A stretch of DNA of 64,000 nt from Atherix ibis (Eukaryota > Arthropoda > Insecta > Diptera > Athericidae), in the NCBI GenBank assembly GCA_958298945.1, contig OY282607.1:47965020-48029019 (forward strand). Reading direction: 5' to 3'. A program made the translations under genes and the position numbers. How positions within the stretch are numbered: position 1 is the stretch's first letter; each line of letters begins with the position of its first letter. The notes under the pieces were generated by a model. It was given only the letters and a program-made list of their open reading frames with translations, was not told the DNA's origin and did not search any database. Shown piece by piece: positions 45,845-57,412 of this stretch.

Positions 45845-47056
45845 CAAGGTGTATAAATTTAAATCCGCTGTTTGGTCATAGATGGCGTGAGTGAGCGTAT
45901 TAGGCTACCATGGGCACGCCATACTTTTTTTTTAATGAGTTTAACATCTGTCAATATTAATCAGTGCACATTGTCAGCAATTTCGTACAACAACATACAT
46001 TTTTCCTTTGGTAAGCATGGTTAGTTTTGTGCCAGAAAAAGAGCATATGCAGGAAGCTCTGCTTTTCTGCTTCAATTTATGGAAGCCCTCTGGTGACTGT
46101 ACTTTATCGGAAACAACGTGCCGAGATTGGTTTCGTCTTGTGGGACAAGAATTTTGACTTGTGGGACAAGAAGCGTGAAAATCGGCCTAGGAAGGTTGAG
46201 GACCATCAATTAGAGGCTCTTCTGGACGAAAACGATACCCAATCGCAAAAAATGCTCGCGGAGCGATTGAGTGTTACTCAACCAGCTATTTCCATGCGTC
46301 TTGGGGAAGATTTAAAAGATCGGAAAATGGGTGCCGCATGAATTGAACGATAGACAGATGGAGTGACGCCAAAACACATGCGAAATCTTGCTCGCCAGAC
46401 AAAAACGAAATTCGTTCCTGCATCGGACTGTGACAGGCGATGAAAATTGGATATATTTCGAGAATCCTAAACTGAAGAAATCGTGGGTTGATCCGAGCCA
46501 ACCATCAACATCTTCCCCAAGACCAAAATCGCTTCGGGCGGAAGACGATGCTGTGCGTTTGGTGGGATCAGCAAGGTAACGTCTACAAGGAGACGTTGAA
46601 ACCTGGTGAAACTGTCAATGCCCACCGCTACCACCAACAGCTCATCAAATTGCACCGTGCTTTGCATGAAAAAACGACATGACAAGCTGATTTTCCTCCA
46701 CGACAACGCACCATCGCACACGTCAGAAATGGTCCAAAACTACTTGGAGACACTCAACTTGGAGGTGCCAGCCCACCCCGCTTATTCACCAGATTTGGCC
46801 CCTTCTGACTACCACCTTATCTCGTCGATGGGTCACGCGTTTGCTTACGAAAACGTCCGAAAATGGCTTGATGAGTGGTTTGCCTCGAAAGAGAAGGAAT
46901 TTTTTTGGCGTGGTATCCACAAATTGCCCAAGAGATGGGAAAAATGTGTACCTAGCAAGAGCAAGTTCTTTGAATAAATTTGTTTTTGCTTTCTATGAAA
47001 AAAAAACATGTGTTTTTTTAAATAAAAAAACAGCGGATTTAGGCTGATACACCTGC
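45845..47056 (+). mobile_element. Mos1-like (mauritiana-type) mariner
   Basis: Inverted ends CAAGGTGTATAAATTTAAA and GCAGGTGTATCAGCCTAAA (read inward) share AGGTGTAT and AATCCGCTGTT. TA flanks both sides (45843-45844, 47057-47058). Length is 1,212 bp. A TAGATGGCGTG motif lies at 45879-45889. Confidence 0.92.
46018..46977 (+). pseudogene. Mos1-like mariner transposase, frameshifted
   Basis: Begins MVSFVPEKEHMQEALLF in one frame, then passes through several frames. Readable parts are ENRPRKVEDHQLEALLDEND, LSVTQPAISMRL, HRTVTGDENWIYFENPK (first Asp), TMLCVWWDQQG, LIFLHDNAPSHTS (second Asp), YSPDLAPSDYHL (third Asp) and WEKCVPSKSKFFE. All three catalytic Asp codons survive, but about five frame changes prevent translation. 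Confidence 0.9.
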
Positions 47057-47058
47057 TA

Positions 47059-49972
47059 AAAGAGAATTAAACTTAATTTTTAATAATGGAAGGCTTATGA
47101 GGACTTGGAAGAGGTGTACACAATAATATTCACTATTTCACAAAAATGCATTGCAAAAAGGTGTGAAAGTGGATTGTCAATTGTACAATTACGATAGTTT
47201 ACTTAAAAATCTTACAAGAATTTCTACTCAAATTTCTGTAAAATATATATAATTGAGTATGTAGAGACTTGAAATTTAATTGGTATTAAATTCAAAATGC
47301 TATTAAAAATTATTGCACTTTACTTTGTTGATAATCGTATCAAAATAAGTTAATCAATGCAAATCTTTCATTTATAATTAAAAAAAATTATTTATTTCCA
47401 TTTTGTACTTCAGTTTTTCGTATAATTTTCTATTTTCTTTCATGTTAAATTTAATAAAAATACAAAACAATGCGAAATAAATTTAGCGTTTGTTGATTAT
47501 TGAAGATATCCTAAAAGATAATAATAATTTGGAAATTAATAATAAAATTTATATGTAAAAATAGATCGAAAAATATTGAACTTCTTAAGCGCAATAATCC
47601 GAATTAGGTTTTTCAATCTTAATTTCATAAAAATCATTAAGGAAATTTTATTTTTAACCTTCAAACATACGTGTAGGAATACCTATTAAATAAGCCCACT
47701 ATTGACAGAAATTATAAAATGACTTGGAGAAAAGTACCAATATTTTTCGAATATAAAACAATCAAATTTATGTTTTAATTTTTTCATTAATTAGGTAACT
47801 TTTATAGGTAATTAATAAAAAAAGATTAAGAAGAAATGCAACAAATATGATCAAAAATATAATATAGCACAAAATTGTTTGTTCATAAATTTGATGTGTG
47901 TCAATAAGTAACAGATGACATAAAATGTAACTGCCGTGACATCTTAAAGAAGACAAATAAGTAAGGCATGACATTAATATTGCATAGGAAAAGTTATAAT
48001 AGTTGAGGTCTGAAGACGAACTCTTACCCAATAATGAAATACCAAAAACTATCGAAGGTCAATGTAAGATATAATTGTGTAATACTCTAAAATATATTAA
48101 ATTTTTAACCCTTTATTATTCAAAATCTCTTAACGAAATCAACATTTTAATATGCATTCAATATCTGATGAAAAATTTTTTGTGAAGTGATGAGCATTTA
48201 GTAATCAATTATTGAAGGTGATTAAATTTTATGATATGTATCTGAAAAGAAAAAAAAATGTTTATCTACAAAATAAAAGAATTGATGACAATTTATTTAA
48301 AAAAAAAAAAAAAAAACCTAAATATGGAGCCCAAATGACGTTTTTTTCCAGCCTACTCCTTAAATACATATGCAGGCAATTTATACACAATATTATGTAA
48401 TCATCATATTAAAAGCACAATAATCAAGGCAAACTAGTGATACACCACTCTAATAAATCATATTATAATATTTATTTATTTTCTTACTTCAATGATCTCT
48501 CAAAAAGAGTTCCACAATAATGCTGAAGAGTTTTCTTATGCGCTATTATAAGTAAAAGTTACATTTTTATTAAAAATGTCACCTTTAAGCGGCTTATTAA
48601 CTTTAAAACTCTATGACTATCTATTTTTTTTAGAAAGAAAAAAAAAACAAGTCATGCCTAATCAGTTCTTGAGCTTAATTTGAATTTTGCATAATATCTA
48701 ACTGACCATGAACATACGATGAAATATATTTATTTTTTAAAATTAAAAATAAACCTAAAAAAATGTTCATGTTGCTTAATTAAATATTGAAAAATGGTTT
48801 GAATTGACTGATTGATTGCGAATTGTATGGGATAATATGTAAATTTAAGTGTCCCAAGAAATTGTTGCGAAAATGTGTAAATAATTTGATTAAAAAATTA
48901 ATGCTTTTTTTTTTAAACAATTTTCATAAAAGATTGTGATAGACTAAAACGCTTATTTTGAAGGTAGTCGTCTCATACGATCGTGTGTACAACTAATTTC
49001 ATTATTTAAATATGCTATTTATAGTATAATATATAAAAATTTGGTTGCATCTATTTCGAAAAATTAATAATCTCAATATTATGAAAAAATACCAAATCTT
49101 AATTTCAGATTCATTTTTTCTAGCAATATTTTTTGATCAATTTCAGAAGATCATTAATCCTTTGAAATAATGGTTAAAACTGTATCTTTTTGAATTTAGT
49201 ATTTTGGTATGATAATTTTGATCATTTTAGACAGATAACATGTGTATTTAATTCTAGTTTTATCATTGCCATAGTTTCGATACCTGGGGGTTCAGATAGA
49301 CACCAGGTTGGAAGTCCGTAGCATAGGTCATGGGTAACAGTGCAAGGCATAAACCTCTAGTTCCTGTCACCGTTATCAGTTCTATATACTCTACGTGGCC
49401 TATATATATGTAGAAGCTATAGAATTCCAATCATAGAATAGTCTGGTAATGACATTTTTTGAGTACCGAAAGCATTCCATACTATCTCATAAAACGCAGT
49501 CAATTCAGCTTCTGGTGCATGCGAGAGCCAGGAACTATCATTAACCACCATCAGCAAGCAGGTAAAAATGAGACGTCACTGACATTTGTAGGACGAAACC
49601 ATAAGATATGAAACAAAAAAGCGTTTAATTTTTAATTACAATAAAATATTAAAGAAAATATTAAAAATATTCTATTTCACAACTACTATTTGGTATTATC
49701 CAATTCTTCGATTATCCGATTGTATTAAGATCGAATTTAATATGTCCTTCCCTCAATGTCAAAGTCGATTGAGTTCAGAAATTTTAAATAATAATTAAAG
49801 TCAAAGTATAATTCTATTGTAGAATAGTTGTTGAAGAGACTGGTTTGCTGTTGTTTGGCAAATGGGATTAAAGAACTCTTCCATAGAAGACTCAATTTAC
49901 TTATCGGTGTCAGTTGATAAGTAGATAATCGAAGTTCTTGATGAAGGTGAGGTGCTGTTGGCTGAAACGTGG
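47059..49972. other. AT-rich block, no gene supported
   Basis: Mostly A/T-rich. A minus-strand frame at 47768-48031 encodes two hydrophobic stretches (ILCYIIFLIIFVAFLLNLF and a short tail) but has no other support. A less AT-rich island at 49265-49620 is of unknown origin. Confidence 0.4.
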
Positions 49973-49974
49973 TA

Positions 49975-51147
49975 CGAGGGTCGTATTTTCTAAGTAAGTC
50001 AATAAGTACTTAGAAAATACGAGAAATTGAGCTCGTAGTGTCGGTAAAGTTTTGTTTTTTAAGAAGCATTATCGACAGGAAAGCTGTCAAAATTTCAGCT
50101 CGATCCATAGCGTAGATCAATTTCTATCGTCGATTAAAGTTAACGACATTTATTTGTGCATAACAATGGAAAAAAGCGAGTTTAGGGCTGTCATCAAACA
50201 TCTCCATTTGAAAGGCTTAAGCCCGAAAGAAATCAAAGCCGAGTTGGATGCAGTTCATGGCACATCTGCACCTGTGTTTGCGACGGTTTACAATTGGGTG
50301 AATTAATTTAAACGGGGCCGTTCATCCACAAAAGATGAACATCGTTCAGGCCGCCCAGTTGAGGTGTCTACTCCTGAAATCATCGACAAAATCCACGATC
50401 TGATTTTGAATGATCGGCGAATTAAAGTGCGCGAATTAGTTGAGGCCACGGGCATATCACAAGGTACAGTCGCTTCAATTTTGCATGAAAAATTGTCTGT
50501 GAAAAATATTTCGGCAAGATGGGTGCCGCGTTTGCTCTCAGAGGAGAATAAGCGCAATTGTGGAGTGGACTCTGAGGCTATGTTGGCACTCTTTCATCGC
50601 AATCCTGCCGAATTCCTTCGTCGATATGTCACTGTGGACGAAACCTGGATACACTGCTACACTCCAGAAACGAAGAGACAGTCATCACAGGGGATATTCA
50701 AGGGTGAACGGGCTCCGAAGAAGGCAAAAACTGTGCCATCGGCCGGCAAGGTGATGGCCACGGTCTTTTGGGATTCGCAGGGCATGATTTTTATCGACTA
50801 CTTGGAAAAAGGAAAAACAATAACAGGAGCGTATTACGCGTCGTTATTGCAGCGGTTGAGCGATGAAATCAAAGGGAAACGTCCCCTTCTGAAGAAGAAA
50901 AAAATCCTCTTGCATCAGGACAATGCGCGTGTGCACATCTACGCTGTTTCCATGGCCAAAATTGTGGAATTGAGAATGGAATTGTTGCAGCATCCCGCTT
51001 ATTCACCAGATTTGGCCCCGAGTGACTATTTTCTTTTCCCCAATCTGAAGGAATGGCTTGGCGGATGACGCTTCACTTCCAACAAGGACGTCATTGCTCA
51101 AATGGATGAGTATTTTGCAGAACTTCCGAAATCCTATTTTTTAGACG
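49975..51147 (+). mobile_element. Mariner family B, copy D (3'-truncated)
   Basis: The left repeat CGAGGGTCGTATTTTC follows TA and contains a small local rearrangement. The right end is lost: homology stops at 51147 in the codons for FLDG and unrelated sequence follows. Confidence 0.9.
50166..51147 (+). pseudogene. Family B mariner transposase, copy D (best preserved frame)
   Basis: One frame is kept from MEKSEFRAVIKHLHLKG to the break, disturbed only by a Glu-to-stop change in NWVNE (about 50302) and an Arg-to-stop change in GGRRF (about 51066). Unlike copies A-C, the first catalytic Asp is retained (TVDETW), together with HQDNA and APSDYF. The C-terminal 20 or so residues are missing. Confidence 0.92.
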
Positions 51148-51222
51148 TAGCTTCGATTGACACACAAACTGCATGTACAGTCCTTGAGCTGCTGGTTAGG
51201 AACACCAGTAATTATCTATATC

Positions 51223-51274
51223 TTCCTTAAAATGATTAATCTTGGTGCCGCCACAGGTTAATCATTTTAAGGAA
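51223..51274. repeat. Perfect 17 bp inverted repeat, 18 base loop
   Basis: TTCCTTAAAATGATTAA at 51223-51239 and its complement at 51258-51274. It lies just beyond the truncated end of the family B mariner. Confidence 0.85.
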
Positions 51275-52220
51275 AATAGAGACATGGAACAAATAAGGTT
51301 AAGGAGAAGAGGGTGTGAGTACTTCGAAGCATTTCTATATCGCTGTACCAAAGAATTAAAAAAACCTGCAGATAATCAACAATTAACGCCCATCGCTGAA
51401 GGGGATTTATTGGCAAATGATAATATCGCAAGCATGTTTTAGTGTTGTTATTGCATTTGTAACCGAAGTAATCAAGAAGCCCTATTATCATGAAGAAAAT
51501 ATGAGAAAATAACCTTCAGATAAGATAGGATAATAGGCTTGAAGCCATTCAACTCCCCGTCAAATAATGCTTGATTATAGTCTAATGAGGAAGCACTTTT
51601 GAAGAATAGAAAGGTGGGCTTTTGTGCATTACTGTAGGGTTCGGTAACTGTACAGCATTTTAAGAAGATTTTCTCCAACCTATCTTAAAAGTACCATACA
51701 CAAGAAAATTTACATTATTTTGCATATCTGTGCTTTATGCAAATACATTTTAAAAACCTAAAAAGTATATTATTAATTTTGAGCTTAAAGGATTATGATT
51801 TAATATCTGATAGATAAAATAAAGTATATTAATTAAGATAAAAATCTTGTTATTCAGAAGGTGCGGAGAATAAATCAACCCACTTATACGATATTATTTT
51901 TTATATACAATCAACTTTTATATACATTATTACAAATCTTAAGGTATGAAACCTTATTTCTTATAGCGGACATTTTTTTAGATAATATATTACTGACCTG
52001 TGGGGCCTCCAACTCATATCTTGGCAACCTTGAATGCATTTGCATTCAATTTGACAACGAAGTATCTGCTCACAACTACAATAGATAAAAGTTGCCCGCT
52101 GAATGTCTCGACGATAACGAAAAGCTCAAGAAATATGCATTTACTTTGATTTTGATGTCGATTTCAACAATACTGATATATCGGGTTTTTCAATAGCAAC
52201 TTGACACTTTTGATTTCTTA
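51275..52220. other. Unassigned sequence
   Basis: A plus-strand frame at about 51242-51442 (GCEYFEAFLYRCTKELKKP) is of moderate composition but has no recognised family. The rest is AT-rich. Confidence 0.35.
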
Positions 52221-52292
52221 CTTTAGTTCTTGAGTTAACTTCATCTTACGTTCTTGAGTTAACTTAAGATCAAGTTAACTCAAGAACTAAAG
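52221..52292. repeat. Fold-back: 21 bp perfect inverted repeat with inner repeat
   Basis: CTTTAGTTCTTGAGTTAACT plus T (52221-52241) is matched by its exact complement at 52272-52292. The loop contains a further direct copy of TTCTTGAGTTAACTT. It sits at the 5' edge of a DD41D-like relic. Confidence 0.85.
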
Positions 52293-52740
52293 CCACTTGA
52301 CCATATGAAGCGACGCACGTTCTCAGATTGAGCTCTAGAGAAGTTTGCCGAAAATGACGACTTTCATCGCAAAATCATCTTCAGTGATGAAGACATGTGT
52401 TATTGGAGTGCTGCAAACCCTCATGTGCTTTATGAAATACCACTTCATCCACAAAAAGTATCTGTATGGTGCGGTTTTCACGCCGGTGGCATCATTGGGC
52501 CATTTTTCTTCGTTGATGAAAATGACCGTCACATTACAGTCAATGGTGAACGCTACAGAGCCATATAACAGCGTTATTTCTTAGATCAATTGCATGGGCT
52601 GAACATCAGTGATATGTGGTTTCAACAAGACGGTACCACATCCCACACAGCGGGAGAAACAATCGACTTATTGAAGTCCAAGTTCGGTGAACGTGTTATA
52701 TCGAGAAAAGCTCCTGTCGATTGGCCGCCGAGATATTAAA
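52293..52740 (+). mobile_element. DD41D-like transposase relic
   Basis: The plus strand encodes KFAENDDFHRKIIFSDED (first Asp), HPQKVSVWCGFHAGGIIGPF, HITVNGERYRAI, a stop, LDQLHGLNISDMWFQQDGTT (second Asp) and SKFGERVISRKAPVDWPPR, ending before the third Asp. Three of the family's four relics here lack QQDG; this one keeps it. Confidence 0.78.
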
Positions 52741-52955
52741 AAAAAAGTTGTCAAGTTCTTATTTAAAAACCCTTTATAAAACGACATTGAAAAATATGAA
52801 AATATATTGTTGGTACTACAAACAAGACCTACAATTAGAGATCAAAATTTAATCGGCTTTTTCAGTCCATCGTCGAAATTGTATTCGGGCATAGGAAATT
52901 TGCTCCTACACTTTTCGATTTGACAGACAAAATAGTTAAACTGCGCTTTTCATCA

Positions 52956-54931
52956 CTGCCAGTATTCGGCAAGGTCCTCGAGCGAATGATGCTCAGTATG
53001 GATTTACGAAAGGTAAATCGACTGAGGATGCCTGGATGCATGTGAGGCAGTATGTGGATGAAAGTGCGGGTAAATACGTATGTGGTGTGTTTGTTGATTT
53101 CAAGAATGCATTCGGCTGCCTGCGATGGGACCGCATCATGGAGCGACTAGTGGAGGTTTCATGCGAGGAGGCTCCGCTATGGCGGAGTTACTTCCATGAA
53201 CGGTATGCGGTAGTGTGCGGAGATAATGGGAGGGTTGGCCCCACTGTCTGGAATATGATGATGAATGGCCTCTTGGTGCAGTTGGAGGAGGCCGTCTGTG
53301 TTGTGGTTGCATATGCGGACGATCTTCTGCTCTTGATTGAGGGGGGGAGTAGGTCTGCGGTGGAAGTGGCGGGAAGCCGCTACATGCGTATGGTTTGTGA
53401 ATGGGGGAAAGGATGGGTGTGAGGGTTTCCGAAAGGAAAACCGTGTGTATGTTAATGAAGGGTTTTTTGGAGGCCAGTAGGCCGCCCAATATTCGTTTGG
53501 AGATGGCTGGGGTCCGATACGCGCGGGAAGTGAATACCTTTGAGTGAAGGTTGGGGAGAGGCTGAATTTTCGGCCTCACTTACAACGTCTGAGGGGGCGC
53601 GTGGCCGGTTTGACTGGCATGCTGGTGCGAGTGCTTCGCAAGGAATGGGGGCTTCGGGCCAGAACGGTGAGAATCCTGTACAAAAGTATGTTCGTTCCAT
53701 GTGCGATGTATGCGTCTTGTGTGTGGGCTGATACTATGAGCCACCAGTATGCCAGGGTGGCCATAAACTCAGTACAGCGTATGGTATTGTATGCATGTTT
53801 GAATGTGTGTAGGACCGTATCAACCGAGGCGATGCAGGTTCTCATCGGAGAAATTCCATGGTACCTGGAGGTGCTGCGTGGAAGTATCCACTACTGTCTG
53901 CGGCGGGGCATACCATTTACCGGTTGTTCGGTTAGGAATGATGAGGTTCAGGATCTTAGTCCGCACCATCAACGTATACTGGTCCTGAACAAAATGTATG
54001 AGATATGCCAGCAACGATGAGATGAGAGTGTGAATGGCAGATGGACGCACATGTTCATTCCGAATGTGTGCTTTGCATCTGCGTATGGATTTGAGTTTGG
54101 TCTGTCCCTTGGGTATTTGCTCACGGGGCACGGCTGTATGAATGGGTTCCTATACAGGCGTGGACTGGCCACGGAGGCTAGATGCCCTTCTAGCCAAGCA
54201 CCTTCTCATTGAGTGTGGCCTGTATGGGGATTTGCGTGACCTAGGTGCATGTGGAATGATCGTGAATGAGGATGGTGTGGATGTGAGTAGTGTTTTGAGT
54301 GTGAAAGAGAGATATGAATGCTTGAATGCGTTTGCCGTGGCACTGTTTGAGAGACGAATGAAAATGGTGCGTGAATGAGTGAGTGAATGACACGCAGGGT
54401 GGCTACAACCGGGTAAAAGACCAAGGTCGATTCCGGTTGTGCCTTCGGGTCTTGGCGAACCCGCGTACCTGAGCTGGCTTAGCGGTGCCTAGGAATTTAC
54501 AAGATTCCTTACCGTAGCTCTACGAGTGGAGTACAAACCAAAGTACTCTTAAAACAAAAATGGGTACCACGGGGATCGGGAGTCCCACAGTAGAATATAC
54601 TGTGCCCGATCGAGGTGAGGTGCCATTTGGCAGTAACGTGGTGGTTGTGGTTAATACCCATGTCGCGGGTACGGTTTTCTGATCGCAGGTGTGAGGTAAC
54701 TGGCAAATGTAGCAATGCATTGCACTTATCTCGGGCACTGTCACTGCTTATGACAGTAGAGGTTTAGATAGTCCTCGCCACCAGCAGGTGGAGAGTCAGC
54801 TTGTAACTGATTCTATCTGTTAACTGCCAGTAATGGTGGTGCGTTGATTGAGCGTATCTCGATTCCTATAGTCGTAGGCGACTCGTGGTCTAATGCATTG
54901 GCAACTTAATCACGTTAAACAATAACCTTTC
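52956..54931 (+). mobile_element. R1-clade non-LTR retrotransposon, 5'-truncated, with 16 bp TSD
   Basis: ACTGCGCTTTTCATCA flanks the element at 52940-52955 and 54932-54947. Inside are R1-type RT blocks and a long G-rich 3' UTR. The base composition is clearly less AT-rich than the surroundings. Truncation at the 5' end within the RT plus a target duplication indicates target-primed insertion at a non-rDNA site. Confidence 0.9.
52960..54378 (+). pseudogene. R1-clade reverse transcriptase and C-terminus (frameshifted)
   Basis: LPVFGKVLERMML opens the region, then QYGFTKGKSTEDAW and VFVDFKNAFGCLRWD. A contracted segment follows, then VVAYADDLLLLIEGG with intact YADD at about 53308-53330. The thumb region is in another frame: RVLRKEWGLRARTVRILYKS, FVPCAMYASCVW, NVCRTVSTEAMQVLIGEIP. 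A C-terminal zinc-knuckle region (TGHGCMNGFLYRRGL) and LIECGLYGDL complete it. The palm looks shortened between FKNAF and YADD. Confidence 0.87.
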
Positions 54932-54947
54932 ACTGCGCTTTTCATCA

Positions 54948-55443
54948 TTTGTTGGTGAATTTGTTTTCTCCCTTATAATAATTGTGATTGGTGCATAGCA
55001 TAGAGTATCATAAAGTGGGTATACTGTGCTTTTATAGGTCGATTTTTGTCTTAATTTATTGCAATGTCAATCACAGTTACTTTGCTCTGAACCACTATAA
55101 CGTGAGCTCTAAAGAGACAGTTGAGATATGGTAAAGATCCCTCAAAAGCTCTAATAAAAGCAATTTTCGAAAATAATAATTTTTTTCGAACATTCTAACT
55201 TTCCTAAATAGATGGTATTTTACAATCTAGTCGAGTTATGCGGACTCGCTTTTACCACTTTACAGGCACATCGATACATACATTCGTAATTTCAAAATTA
55301 ACAGTGTCAACAGAAATTATGGACGATTTTTATTTATTAAGTCAAAATCAAAGAACAGAATACTAAAATGATGAGGATAAGAAAATTGAAACATTAAACA
55401 AAAGCGGTAGTTTTTAATTGTTCTTGCCATCTTCTTTTTATTA
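54948..55443. other. Spacer between R1 element and irritans mariner
   Basis: No recognisable gene. Confidence 0.35.
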
Positions 55444-55851
55444 TCGGAAAAGTTTATAAGGTTGACGTCTAGATGGCGCCTCTTGCAAAAATCTACTTAA
55501 TTATCACAAAGCACCACCTTTCAAATGATTCCTGTTAAAATTTGACAGCAATCGGTCGATTGGTTCGTGAGATATAGCATTTTGAGTGAAGCAACTTTTG
55601 TTATTGAAAAAAAAATGGATAAAGGCGAATTTCGTGTATTGATAAAGCATTGCTTTTTGATGAAAAAAAATACAGTGGAAACCAAAGCATGTTTTGACAA
55701 ACGTTATCCGGACTCTGCTCCAGCTATTTCAACTGTGGAATATTGGTTTCGTCAATATCGAACTGGTCGTACGAGCACAGTTGATGCAGAACGCAATGGA
55801 CGCCCAAAAGAGGTGGTTACGGCAGAAAACATCAAAAAAATCCACAAAATA

Positions 55852-56523
55852 TATATAGGAGTGTCGAGTTGCAATGGGTGCCAGGGCATGTGGGAATTGT
55901 GGGTAATGAAAGTGCTGACAAGTTGGCTGGAGAAACACTCCGTCGGCCAGTGATCACAGTCATTCCCAATCTGCCTCGCCTACTAACAGAATGGCAACTA
56001 ACACCTTTAGCCATCCGCAGACACGATGACTGGACCAATAGCGACACTTTTTTGTCGACTCATTGGAGAACCACTAACAAACCAGTGTATTCAACATCCA
56101 TACCGAAATTCTGGGCGCGAAAGCTCCTCAGAATCCGGATTGGACATACTGCTCTTACCCATAACTTCCTTTTTGGCAACACCAACCGTCCCTTCTGCCA
56201 ATCCTGTGGCACCCATTTCACTGTCTACCATATTCTACAGGAATGCCACATAACCAAGAACTACTTTGCGAGCAGGATTCCTCCCATTATGGAGCTCCTC
56301 GATCCAACAACTCCATTCCCTAGTCCCCTATTTAATCTTCTACAACATACTAATCTGCTCCACAAAATATAACAAAATTCTCAACTTTCTATACTACTAA
56401 CCAGAGACCAGTTTCTCTCAGAAAAATTCCCACACGTACTACGAAGTCGCCAAATGGCCTCACGGTCGTGGCGCTATGAAGTGGCCGCTGGCACATGTCT
56501 AAGGGACCTTACAAACAAACAAA
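55852..56523 (+). mobile_element. 3' end of an RNase H-bearing non-LTR retrotransposon
   Basis: Flanked by AAATCCACAAAATA at 55838-55851 and 56524-56537 (14 bp TSD) and ending in an ACAAACAAACAAAC tail. It encodes the end of a polyprotein, starting within RNase H. Confidence 0.9.
55866..56372 (+). pseudogene. RNase H C-terminus and tail of I-like/R1-like ORF2
   Basis: LQWVPGHVGIVGNESADKLA is the last conserved block of retroelement RNase H, which degrades the RNA strand after cDNA synthesis. After a linker, CQSCGTHFTVYHILQEC is the zinc-knuckle-like CX2CX6HX4C tail common to I, Outcast and related elements. The frame runs open to a natural stop at 56372. Everything N-terminal is missing through 5' truncation. 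Confidence 0.85.
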
Positions 56524-57412
56524 CAAATCCACAAAATAATTTAAAATGACCGTAAAGTGAAGTTGAGCGAGATAGCTGAGACTCTGAAGATATCGAAAGA
56601 GCGTGTTGGACATATCGTGCATGAATATTTGGGCATGCGAAAGCTGTGTGCAAAGTGGGTGCCGCGTGAGCTCCCTGTGGACCAAAAACAACAACGTGTT
56701 GATGATTCTGAGCAGTGTTTGGAGCTGTTCAAGCGCAATAAACCCGAATTTTTGCGTCGATATGTGACAATGGATGAAACATGGCTCCGTCACTACACTC
56801 CAGAGTCCAATCGGCAGTCGGCAGACTGGAGAGCGAGCGATGAACCGAATCCAAAGCGTGGAAAGACGCAACAGTCGGCTGGCAAGGTGATGGCGTCTGT
56901 ATTTTGGGATGCGCATGGTATTATATTCATTGACTATCTCCAGAAGGGACAGACGATAAACAGCGACTATTATATAGCGTTATTGGATCGTTTGATGAAA
57001 GAAATCGCTAAGAAACGGCCTCATTTGAAGAAGAAAAAAGTGTTGTTTCACCAAGACAATGCACCGTGTCACAAGTTGATGAAAACGATGGTCAAACTCA
57101 ATGAATTGGGCTACGAATTGCTTCTCCATCCACCGTATTCTCCAGATCTGGCCCCCAGCGACTTTTTCCTGTTTGCAGACCTCAAGAGAATGCTCGCTGG
57201 CAAGAAATTTAAGACCGATGATGAAGTGATTGCCGAAACTGAGGCCTATTTTGAGGCAAAACCGAAAGAGTACTATAAAAATGGTATCGAAAAGTTGGAA
57301 GATCGCTATAATCGCTGTATCACCCTCGAAGGCAACTATGTTGAATACTCGTAATAAAAATGAATTTTGCAAAATAAAATATTTTTACTGTGTTATCTTA
57401 TAAGCTTTTCAG

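Larger units (their letters stand above)
55615..57354 (+). pseudogene. Irritans mariner transposase, copy 3 (insertionally split)
   Basis: N-terminal half MDKGEFRVLIKHCFLMKKN to NIKKIHKI (55615-55851). The C-terminal half resumes after the insertion and is open from 56557 to 57354. It holds WVPRELPVDQKQQ, MDETW, HQDNAPCH and APSDFF, ends YVEYS, and so keeps the full catalytic triad. A small extra difference (AATTTAAAATG for AATTTTAAATG) lies next to the insertion. Apart from the insertion this is the least damaged irritans copy in the window. Confidence 0.92.
55444..57412 (+). mobile_element. Irritans-subfamily mariner, copy 3, split by a retroelement tail
   Basis: The left and right terminal repeats are damaged (AAAAGTTTATAAGG kept, GTTCGGCTG partly lost). 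The leader with TAGATGGCGCC (55470-55480) is intact. A 672 bp insertion at 55852-56523 interrupts the transposase. Confidence 0.92.

Noticed and set aside
47768..48031. Hydrophobic minus-strand frame with a possible C-terminal membrane helix
   Set aside because: No splice or promoter support, and the hydrophobic codons are expected in AT-rich sequence. Kept only as a remark in the spacer entry.
53136..53579. Long minus-strand frame opposite the R1 reverse transcriptase
   Set aside because: It is the antisense shadow of the GC-richer RT sequence; the plus strand carries the YADD box and family blocks.
55869..56372. Treating the RNase H frame as a host RNase H gene
   Set aside because: It starts mid-domain, is flanked by a 14 bp target duplication and ends in a retroelement-type repeat tail, so it is a truncated retrotransposon.
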